Part shown: piece by piece, positions 1 through 6,973 of the stretch
Position numbering within the stretch: the stretch's first letter is position 1
How the letters are laid out: every line of letters begins with the position of its first letter
Source of the DNA: CAYRDC01 sp964422925
Lineage (GTDB): Bacteria > Bacteroidota > Bacteroidia > Chitinophagales > S012-47
DNA: 64,000 nt
Direction: 5' to 3'
Assembly: GCA_964422925.1 (NCBI GenBank)
Contig: CAYRDC010000016.1
Location: 1 to 64,000 of the forward strand
Notes under the pieces: generated by a model
Told to the model about the DNA's origin: nothing
The model's database searches: none
Seen by the model: the letters and a program-made list of their open reading frames with translations, nothing else
Made by a program: the position numbers and the translations under genes

Positions 1-340
1 AAACATCCGATATTCGGGCGTTCACAATCCTTTCTGCACAACTTACTTTTGGTGCGTTGCGTGATCCTGGAGCGCAAGGTTCTAAGGTGGCAAAGAGCCA
101 ACAACCGGTTAGGTCACGGTTTCTGTTTTTCTTATCCATCACGGTATATTCCGCATGATCACCCTCCCGTAGTTCACCCCTGAAAGCCGTTTCAACATGC
201 CCATCAGGAAATACGAGAACAGCGCCAACAAAAGGAGCAGGGTCATTTCTCTTGCGCTCAGGAATTGATTTTTTCATTACTTCCACGGCAAGTCGCATGT
301 ACTCTTTAGGGTCTTTCCTTCCGGTTTGCTTCTCAGCCAT
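1..340 (-). CDS. RibD/dCMP-deaminase-like zinc deaminase domain protein, C-terminus cut off by the window edge
   Basis: The frame opens with an ATG at 340 and runs open to base 1, giving about 113 residues, so the 3' part lies outside the window. The visible part is a cytidine-deaminase fold. A VGAVLV strand is followed by the zinc and proton-shuttle motif HAE (in GDHAEYTV) and then TLEPCAPGSR with a second cysteine 13 residues after the first (VSCAERI). This spacing is that of the RibD/dCMP deaminase group. The start lies 2 bases after the stop of the upstream helicase gene, so the two are almost certainly co-transcribed. From memory, Bacteroidota have longer proteins with this N-terminal domain joined to an ATP- or DNA-binding module; whether that applies here cannot be seen. 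The substrate (free nucleotide or nucleic acid) is unknown. The deaminase domain is secure; the biological role is not. Confidence 0.8.
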   Translation of the reverse strand, partial: MAEKQTGRKDPKEYMRLAVEVMKKSIPERKRNDPAPFVGAVLVFPDGHVETAFRGELREGDHAEYTVMDKKNRNRDLTGCWLFATLEPCAPGSRNAPKVSCAERIVNARISDV

Positions 341-342
341 AA

Positions 343-3300
343 TTATTTGGATGCTTTGATAATGTCACTGGGCTTGACCTGATAATGCTCCACTTTAACT
401 ACCGGTTGCCACCCGAGTTGTGCCGGATCGCGCACTTTATGCAATTCAGGATCTGAATCGCAATTGTAAACCACATAAAGGAAATAATCCATTTTCAGTC
501 GTTGAGCTGTTTTAAATTCGTTGGCAGTTAAGGCAACCTCACCCACGCCAGCCCGTCCTTTTACTTCAATAAACTTTACATCGATGGCTGTTTTAGGATC
601 TTCGGGATGAGGTTTCCGGCTGATAAGGTCAAATCCCCGGTTTTCAGATTCTACACTCTGCACGATATATCCCAATGCTTCTTCATGGGCAATGGCATTG
701 CGAACAGCAATTGCCTCAATTTCTGCATTGCTAACCATATTTTTTATCTCCGGTGTTTCTCTATCCGGATGAGGTATTACCCAGGCAGTGCCCAAATGGC
801 GGGTTGATGAGATGCTGCATTGACGTTCCCTTTCCAATTCCGCCATTCTCTTATCCAGCCGGTTATTCAGCTCCAAAAGACGGTTCTCTGTTTGTGCAAT
901 ATTGGATGCAAGAGAAGGATTATCAGAGCCATCTTGTTGCTGTTGAACATATTCCGACATTTTCAATTGTTGCTGGTGGATTAAATGGTCCAAACTGATC
1001 TTCAAATGCTTTTCAATAGTTTTTGTTTCCTTTATCCGTTCTTGCTTTATTTCATTTAAATAGCTAAGCAGTGCTTCTGTAAGTAAATAGTTTTCAACTC
1101 TGCTTCTGTCGGGAAAGGAGGAGTCCGAGGGTAAACTGGCTGGGTTTCGTGCAGGAACAATATCCAAAAATATCGTTGGTTGTTTTAAGTGAATACTTCC
1201 GTCTTTCTGTGATTGCATGACAAAAAGGCGCTGATGCAACACATGACCCATACCATCTGTTATGGAGGCAGTATATAAATCCAAACGGTAAGGTTCCGTG
1301 GCATTAATATCATAGAAAACAGCACCTTTTTCAAGTTCATCACTGAAAGCATCAATAGTCTCCCCCCTGACAACTTCAAACAGCGGATGGCCCGGTGTTA
1401 ACCACTCCAATGTAGGATCTTTTTCAACTTCTTCTTTGGAAAAGGCCACTTTGCCATACTCATGACCTAACACACCAAAACTTTTTTCATTTTGTTCACC
1501 CCGAATCCATAAATTCCGCGGCACCCGCCCGATTTTAAATATCCCAGGCTTGCCCCTGACCGGCCTGGGATGCAACCCATGAAGGGGCGCTGCTTGAATA
1601 AAAAAATCTTGTACCACTTCAGGCACTAAACGCCTTTCTTTGGCTTCGGCTGATTTGCCAATAATGGCTGAAAGATTTAATTCTCTCTTGGCCAGCCCTT
1701 CCAAGGTTGACTGGGTAATTCTTTGAAAATAATCTTTATCAACCTTCTCAATGATTCTGCTTGTAATAACCTGTTCCGTAAGGTTGTGCGCATACATTTC
1801 CCGTATCATCCTTTCCAGTTGATTCCCCGGGAGTACTTCACCAAGTACATTAAATACTTTTCCTGTCTTTTGCGGATCCAGGTCATCCTCAATCTGCTGA
1901 ATCCGTTCAAACAGTTTCTGTAACACCCGTCCTTCGCGGGTGTTTGTTGAAACGAAATTCAATATCAGACAGTCTTTTTCCTGCCCATAACGGTGAATCC
2001 TGCCCATGCGCTGCTCCAGCCGGTTCGGATTCCATGGTATGTCATAGTTTATCATCAACCAGCAGAATTGCAGGTTGATGCCTTCACCTGCTGCTTCGGT
2101 AGCCACCATTACCTGTGCTGATTCTTTAAATTCACGTTCAGCATATATCCGAGTCCCTGGTGTATTTCGGTCGCCAATTTTCATACCTCCATGAATCTGA
2201 GTGACATTAAGCCCCCATTCCACTAACTTACCAAGCGGACGACCATCCCTGCCATCACCGGCTAAGTAATCCAGCGTATCCTTATGCTCTGTAAAGATGA
2301 GCAGCTTCATTTTTGAGTCAGAGAAAATGCCTTGTTGTGTCAGCACCTCTTTGAGGCGGTTTACTTTGGTTTCTATTTCTCTGGCTTCCAACTGTCGTGC
2401 TTGCTCAATCAGCCTGCTCAAATTATCAATTTCAATACGTAGCTGGTTAGGATCATATGATATAACTAATTCTTCCAGCCGTTCAAAAATCTCTTGTTGT
2501 TCTTCATCCGTCAGGTCTTCAAAATCATCTGGCAACCGGCTCAGAATCTGACGTTGCCGATAAGCTTCAGGGTCATGCAGAATTTCTTCCCTGCGTTTTT
2601 TCATTCGTTCAAGGCTTTTCCGGACAGCATACAGGCTGGAAGCAAACCTGCGTTGCAGCATAGCCATGGTAAACCCAATAGCCCGCGCTTTGGAAGTATT
2701 TTCTGCTGCAGCCCGGATACTTTGGTCTTCTACGTACCTGGTTAATTCATTATAAAAATCCGCTTCATATGCTTCTATCTGAAATTCGATAGTCTGAACG
2801 ATCCTTTTGGTGAAAAGAGATTTCACTTTTCCGGTTTCCGGGTCTGGGAAAGTCACTAGTGCCTCTTTCACTCTCCTTAAATAATAGGGAGCTGATTTGT
2901 TCTTCAAAGCTTCATCTATACTGGATACATCTGCATATATATCCTTATCTAAAAGTCGGAGAAACAACTGAAAGTGTTCCTTGTTCCCTTTGTGCGGGGT
3001 AGCTGTCATCAGCAGAAAATGATCTGTTCTTTCGGAAAGGGCTTCCCCAAGCTGGTATGCAAAGGTTTTTCTTTTTTTAGTTGCGCTCATTTTATGGGCT
3101 TCATCAACAACAACCAAATCCCAATTCGTTCTGAGTAGGCTTTCTCTGGCGTCTTCCTGAAGTGATGCCCATGAGACAGAAGTAATCACCTGGTTTTTTT
3201 CCTGCCAAGGATTTGATCCGTAATTGGCTCGTAATATGTTACCTCGTATGATTTCAAAGTTCTCCCGGAACCGGTCTTTCAGTTCTCTTTGCCATTGAAA

Positions 3301-3813
3301 AGTCAGGTTAGCTGGTGTTACAATCAAAATTCGTTTAACAAGTCCTCTGATTTTTAATTCTTTTATCAGTAAACCGGCCATAATTGTTTTGCCGGCTCCA
3401 GGATCATCGGCCAATAGAAATCTTATACGGGGTATTCTTAGAAAATAATCATAAACAGCTTCCAACTGATGTGGCAAAGGATCAACCCTTGCGATAGAGA
3501 GGGAGAAATAAGGGTCATATTCATAAGCCAACCCAAGCCGCAAAGACTCAACCACTAAGCGAAATTTTATGGGATCTCCTCCAAAAGTGTCTTTATCAAC
3601 AAACTCTATTGAATCAAATTGATCTTCATATATAGTCAATTCATACAACCTGTCATTGCTACCCCTTGCTATTAATTTTACTGCATTCTCAACAGGAGTT
3701 GCGAGGATTACTTTTACATTCTCAGGGAAAAGATTACCTTTAATTATAACATCAGGGCGTAATCTTTCCAGAAGTTCTTCCTTATCAAAACTTCCAGAAT
3801 GCTTTTTTGTCAT
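343..3813 (-). CDS. DrmD/SNF2-like superfamily 2 helicase with C-terminal DUF3883 domain
   Basis: This is a 1156-residue two-lobed SF2 ATPase. Walker A is DDPGAGKT (136-143), the Walker B box is VVVDEAH (to residue 240) and motif III is LMTATPHKG (268-276). The second RecA lobe, around residues 570-620, carries VATEAAGEGINLQ and the arginine-finger motif QRMGRIHRYGQ. A long charged helical region follows. The last 110 residues or so resemble DUF3883, a small domain often found at the end of restriction and defence ATPases. The core is very like DrmD of DISARM and the helicases that sit beside DUF1156 and DUF499 genes in anti-phage loci; this is a memory-based family match. It probably translocates on double-stranded DNA. 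Only the deaminase gene follows it here, and no methylase is visible. Base composition is AT-rich compared with the genes after 6.2 kb, fitting an acquired island. Confidence 0.85.
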   Translation of the reverse strand: MTKKHSGSFDKEELLERLRPDVIIKGNLFPENVKVILATPVENAVKLIARGSNDRLYELTIYEDQFDSIEFVDKDTFGGDPIKFRLVVESLRLGLAYEYDPYFSLSIARVDPLPHQLEAVYDYFLRIPRIRFLLADDPGAGKTIMAGLLIKELKIRGLVKRILIVTPANLTFQWQRELKDRFRENFEIIRGNILRANYGSNPWQEKNQVITSVSWASLQEDARESLLRTNWDLVVVDEAHKMSATKKRKTFAYQLGEALSERTDHFLLMTATPHKGNKEHFQLFLRLLDKDIYADVSSIDEALKNKSAPYYLRRVKEALVTFPDPETGKVKSLFTKRIVQTIEFQIEAYEADFYNELTRYVEDQSIRAAAENTSKARAIGFTMAMLQRRFASSLYAVRKSLERMKKRREEILHDPEAYRQRQILSRLPDDFEDLTDEEQQEIFERLEELVISYDPNQLRIEIDNLSRLIEQARQLEAREIETKVNRLKEVLTQQGIFSDSKMKLLIFTEHKDTLDYLAGDGRDGRPLGKLVEWGLNVTQIHGGMKIGDRNTPGTRIYAEREFKESAQVMVATEAAGEGINLQFCWLMINYDIPWNPNRLEQRMGRIHRYGQEKDCLILNFVSTNTREGRVLQKLFERIQQIEDDLDPQKTGKVFNVLGEVLPGNQLERMIREMYAHNLTEQVITSRIIEKVDKDYFQRITQSTLEGLAKRELNLSAIIGKSAEAKERRLVPEVVQDFFIQAAPLHGLHPRPVRGKPGIFKIGRVPRNLWIRGEQNEKSFGVLGHEYGKVAFSKEEVEKDPTLEWLTPGHPLFEVVRGETIDAFSDELEKGAVFYDINATEPYRLDLYTASITDGMGHVLHQRLFVMQSQKDGSIHLKQPTIFLDIVPARNPASLPSDSSFPDRSRVENYLLTEALLSYLNEIKQERIKETKTIEKHLKISLDHLIHQQQLKMSEYVQQQQDGSDNPSLASNIAQTENRLLELNNRLDKRMAELERERQCSISSTRHLGTAWVIPHPDRETPEIKNMVSNAEIEAIAVRNAIAHEEALGYIVQSVESENRGFDLISRKPHPEDPKTAIDVKFIEVKGRAGVGEVALTANEFKTAQRLKMDYFLYVVYNCDSDPELHKVRDPAQLGWQPVVKVEHYQVKPSDIIKASK

Positions 3814-4067
3814 GTCTAATAATTTTTCAAATAAAGATTACAATTGAATGCCCTATTTCTTACAACACAATATTCCAAAATTATAAAAAAACACCAAAAA
3901 TATTATATGAAAATGAGGAACTTTCCGATAAGGATGTAGTTTAAAATGACTTTATTGTTCTCGATTAGCTGTTTCCAAAAACTGCTTTGTTCACAATCCC
4001 ATATTCCACAAATCTTTTTCTAATTGATAGCCTGCAGATTAGCCGGGCATAGACATTAAAATAGGAT

Positions 4068-4316
4068 TTAGTTTTCTCCAGTTAATTCCTGCGACAGTGT
4101 CGCAAGAATCTCTTTCCCATATTCAGCACGCCTGCCCTGAAGTAATCCGGTATGAATAGTGTACCCGATGTGCCAGTGCAGTTCGGTAAGTGAACGATTT
4201 ACGTGTATGGCAAGATTGTGACGGGCCTGTTCAATGATTGACTTAATCTGCCTGAACAATGCCCGACCGATGGCTTTCGCCTGCTGATTGGGTAATTTCT
4301 TTTCCGGCACGTCCAA
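4068..4316 (-). pseudogene. remnant of a DUF1016 (YhcG-type) PDDEXK nuclease gene, N-terminal domain only
   Basis: The 82 codons encode the start of a DUF1016/YhcG protein: a helix with IIEQARHNLAIHVNRSL, then LHWHIGYTI and RAEYGKEILATLSQEL. In intact members this N-terminal domain is followed by a tail ending in a PDDEXK nuclease, about 330-380 residues in total. Here it stops at GEN, just where the next conserved block should begin. The frame also has no ATG: it begins at a TTG directly after an in-frame TAA. Both ends therefore look broken, and no nuclease motif is seen downstream. YhcG-like proteins are associated with phage-defence and mobile loci, so this is probably debris of the same accessory region as the helicase. 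The family call is good; any expression is doubtful. Confidence 0.65.
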
Positions 4317-4380
4317 TTATCCGTACTTCCTGAACCGTAGGATAATCATCTCCCCTTTACCAATGTCAATTCCACACCTA

Positions 4381-4500
4381 TCCAAATTTATAAAAAATCA
4401 TTTGAAACCATATATTGGACAGAAAATCTCATACAGAGAACAGGATTAGAGTGTTTTTGTTAAGTAATAAATTGGGGTTAATTCCACGCCTTTATTCACT
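4381..4500. repeat. left copy of a degenerate direct repeat flanking the 4.5-6.1 kb cassette
   Basis: This stretch aligns with 6144-6254 in the same orientation. Shared blocks in order are TTATAAAAAATCAT, CATATAT, GGNCAGAAAATC, CATACAGAG, ACAG, GGTTAAT and a final TTCACT/TTCACTCAC. By eye the first 63 bases are about 85% identical and the rest less. The pair encloses the TPR gene and the membrane-protein gene. The remainder of the 346-base gap 4317-4662 shows nothing else recognisable. Confidence 0.6.
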
Positions 4501-4662
4501 GTTGACACTCAGTTAGCGTCATCCTAATGCGCAACTTCTTTCTCGTAGCATTTTCTTCCCCAATTGAATCTTTGATCATGATTAACCGGACACTTAATTC
4601 TCATCTAACAGAAGTTATGGTAAGATCGGGTATTGTAAATGCACACTAGTTAGATAAATATT

Positions 4663-5361
4663 TTATTTACTTGCCTCAATATCTTTTTTAACGCGATTGT
4701 AGATTTCTTTTAATTTAACATTATTAGGGTTGTTCAAGATTGCATCTTCCAAATAATGAATATTGCGTTTTAAAGCCTCAATAAACATATTATTGTCAAT
4801 ATCCTCAAAATCATCAACAAAATCACTTGGATTTCTCCTTAAAAGATTCTCAGGTTTTTTGGCATTTTCAATAAATCTCTTTTTAAAATTATCAGACCTC
4901 GAAATAATAAGTTTATACATTTCTTCATACGTCCTAAATCCCATCTTAGCTGATATTCCCAAATTCTTAGCTGCATTTTCAAAGTCACCAATTTTCATAT
5001 AAGTAAGGCCTAACAAACCAAATATGTTGCCATCAGAAGAATCAATACTAAGCGCCTTCTCATAATCATCAATTGCGTCTAAGTAAAATTTTAATGCTTC
5101 AAGTCCATGGGCTCGCAATGTTAATGCTTCATAATAGTTCGGATCTAGCAGTAAAATTTGATCTGCTATTGCAACAGCACTTTTATAATCGCCAATAATA
5201 TTTTTTTTAACTCCTCTTTTCAATAGTTTATCAAGATATTCATAATTAATTGAATGACTGCTTTCTATAATAGTGTCACTTGATTTAGTCTTTAACAATT
5301 TAATTACTAAAACTATTAAAATTATCCCAGCTATTATGATTAATATTGTTGACATAATCAT
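4663..5361 (-). CDS. membrane-anchored TPR-repeat protein of unknown function
   Basis: 232 residues. One hydrophobic segment at about residues 4-22 (STILIIIAGIILIVLVIKLL) is followed by a charged linker and then two to three tetratricopeptide repeats at about 52-150, with typical A/Y/L packing (EALTLRAHGLEALKFYLDAI, GLLGLTYMKIGDFENAA). The C-terminal third is helical and charged and matches nothing I recognise. The topology suggests a single membrane anchor with the TPR domain as a protein-binding scaffold. The start could be either of two in-frame ATGs (5361 or 5355). The gene is much more AT-rich than the chromosome after 6.2 kb. It lies 76 bases downstream of the membrane-protein gene at 5438-5944 on the same strand, so a two-gene unit is likely. 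No function can be assigned. Confidence 0.7.
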   Translation of the reverse strand: MIMSTILIIIAGIILIVLVIKLLKTKSSDTIIESSHSINYEYLDKLLKRGVKKNIIGDYKSAVAIADQILLLDPNYYEALTLRAHGLEALKFYLDAIDDYEKALSIDSSDGNIFGLLGLTYMKIGDFENAAKNLGISAKMGFRTYEEMYKLIISRSDNFKKRFIENAKKPENLLRRNPSDFVDDFEDIDNNMFIEALKRNIHYLEDAILNNPNNVKLKEIYNRVKKDIEASK

Positions 5362-5437
5362 CTAATTTGATTATAGATCAATTTGGTTTTATTGCATATA
5401 TCTTGTTTTGGTCACACATGTTCAAGTTTGTCTTTGT

Positions 5438-5944
5438 CTAAAATAACCCTACTAAAAATCTAGGTAATCCAAAATACATATCATTATAAAATGAACCAAG
5501 AAAAATAAATACTACAAATGATATTGGAATAAACATTGACATACTCAAAGAGGTTACAACAATTTCCTGCATATATGCATCTCTTCCGTTCATGAATAGT
5601 TCCTTTGATAGAAATGGATATTGTATTTTAATAGTTTCGTGTATTGCCTGCTTTTTTGTTTCTTGATAGTAAGTATTCGCAGATATAATACAGAGTACCC
5701 AAAGGAGCCATGAAGGAATTCTAGTCCCACTATAAAAATCTATTATAGCATGGTATATCGCTCCAAAAAATGAAAAACAGTACACAAAGATTATAGTCAC
5801 TATTTTGGAATAGAGCATACGTAGCATTTGATTTCTGGCAATAATCCTTGAAACAACTCCAATTATTACAGTTACAAGTGCTATAGCCAAAATGATAGGA
5901 ATTCCACAAGCAAATATTTTTATTAACATATACAAATAATCCAT
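5438..5944 (-). CDS. four-helix integral membrane protein of unknown function
   Basis: 168 residues, strongly hydrophobic. Likely membrane segments lie at about 7-34, 45-67, 78-92 and 130-153, with a hydrophilic loop between the last two (YYQETKKQAIHETIKIQYPF). There is no signal peptide and no known motif. It is the first gene of a probable two-gene unit with the TPR protein that follows it, and both lie inside a pair of direct repeats. The low GC content matches that partner and differs from the housekeeping genes after 6.2 kb. A small membrane protein beside a membrane-anchored TPR protein could form a complex, but that is inference from position only. Confidence 0.65.
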   Translation of the reverse strand: MDYLYMLIKIFACGIPIILAIALVTVIIGVVSRIIARNQMLRMLYSKIVTIIFVYCFSFFGAIYHAIIDFYSGTRIPSWLLWVLCIISANTYYQETKKQAIHETIKIQYPFLSKELFMNGRDAYMQEIVVTSLSMSMFIPISFVVFIFLGSFYNDMYFGLPRFLVGLF

Positions 5945-6143
5945 CTTAACAATCTTATTTTCTACTTAACTTAATTGTCTAATGGATTATATCTATGACA
6001 AAGTGAACCATACATTGTATTTCATAAGTGCCCCATTTTGATGCGCATTCAGTGTAAATACAATTCATAAAGTAAATTTTCCCTGTTTACCATGCCTCTT
6101 GTACCAACTGGGTAATTATTTCGCTGCCGTCAAACTTCATTTA

Positions 6144-6254
6144 CCCAAAATTATAAAAAATCATCAGAAAACATATATGGGGCAGAAAATCCCCATACAG
6201 AGGACAGTAGTATTGTGAAGGGAAAAACTGAGGTTAATGCCAGGCCTTCACTCA
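6144..6254. repeat. right copy of the degenerate direct repeat, overlapping the stop of the cytochrome gene
   Basis: Partner of 4381-4500. The similarity runs from CCAAAATTATAAAAAATCAT through CAGAAAATCCCCATACAGAGGACAG to TTCACTCAC, which includes the stop codon (6248-6250) of the SirB2-cytochrome gene. The repeated unit may therefore be the 3' flank of that gene, duplicated when the cassette arrived. The rest of the 303-base gap 5945-6247 holds nothing else I can identify. Confidence 0.6.
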
Positions 6255-6898
6255 CCCCCTTCCCGCAGGCCGATTACATAATCCCGGACGCGGTTGATTT
6301 CGTCCTCGCTGAGCACCCGGCCGAAGCCTTTCATGGATTTCCTTCCCTCCCGGATTACCATTTCGGTTTCATCAGGGCTCAGAACCGATTCCTGCAGGTT
6401 GAAGGCGCCATTCAGGCCCGCGTCTCCTGCTTTTCCATGACACAGCGCGCAATAGATTTCATATAAGGATTCTGCGCGGTTGGCGCCTGCTTCAATATCA
6501 GCCTGGCCTTCCCGGATCCGGTACACATCCACCGGGTTAAACCGGACGCTTTTGGTTTGCGCCATGCCAAACACATAAACATAGGATAAGAGAATGACCA
6601 CCCCCAGCCATTTGATATGCCTGCGGTAGGCGATGAACCCAACCGGGATGCTCAATACCACGATGGCCATTTTTACCCAGAACCAGTAGCCCGAGCGGAT
6701 TAGCCCGGAATGAAAGGCCAGGTACAACCCGGTGGCCAGGAATAAGGTGGAAATGATCGATTCCGGGATGCGCATCCGGGTATTGAAACGGTCCAGCTTT
6801 TCCCTGGAGGAAAACAGCAGCATCAGCGTTTTTACCAGGTAGAGCAGTATAAAAAGGCTTACAAAAAGGACGTGAGTGTGTTTGAAAGCGGTAAACAT
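6248..6898 (-). CDS. SirB2-like membrane domain fused to a c-type cytochrome domain
   Basis: 216 residues. The first 115 form four hydrophobic helices (about 8-28, 46-64, 72-90, 97-114), with the FKHTHV start and VYVFGMAQTKS end typical of SirB2-family proteins. A linker leads to a class I cytochrome c domain with the haem-attachment motif CALCH (150-154) and the likely axial ligand Met189 in SMKGFG. The haem domain follows an even number of helices, so it should share the N-terminal side of the membrane, which must be the periplasm for haem attachment. It probably moves electrons in the respiratory chain. It sits 75 bases downstream of aconitase on the same strand. The two-domain fusion is unusual to me. 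The domain calls are firm; the partner oxidase or reductase is unknown. Confidence 0.85.
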   Translation of the reverse strand: MFTAFKHTHVLFVSLFILLYLVKTLMLLFSSREKLDRFNTRMRIPESIISTLFLATGLYLAFHSGLIRSGYWFWVKMAIVVLSIPVGFIAYRRHIKWLGVVILLSYVYVFGMAQTKSVRFNPVDVYRIREGQADIEAGANRAESLYEIYCALCHGKAGDAGLNGAFNLQESVLSPDETEMVIREGRKSMKGFGRVLSEDEINRVRDYVIGLREGGE

Positions 6899-6919
6899 TT
6901 TGGGCTTGTTTTTTTAGCA

Positions 6920-6945
6920 GAAAGGCCCCCTGCTGGCGGCCTTTC
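6920..6945 (-). terminator. GC-rich hairpin between aconitase and the cytochrome gene
   Basis: GAAAGGCC (6920-6927) pairs perfectly with GGCCTTTC (6938-6945). It lies just past the aconitase stop, but on the minus strand it is followed by TGCTAAAAAAAC and not a T tract. It could be a weak terminator, or a processing or stability element separating aconitase from the cytochrome gene. The hairpin itself is certain; its role is not. Confidence 0.35.
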
Positions 6946-6973
6946 CGGTGGGTAATGCAAATCAGTTGGCATT

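Noticed and set aside
3871..3920. A possible third copy of the 4381/6144 repeat (CCAAAATTATAAAAAA)
   Set aside because: Similarity holds for only about 16-20 AT-rich bases and then fades, which chance explains well.
3955..4067. A 38-codon minus-strand stretch after the DUF1016 remnant (KSYFNVYARLICRLSIRKRF and on) that looks protein-like
   Set aside because: It does not match the DUF1016 C-terminal half, and the frame is short; not enough to call a gene piece.
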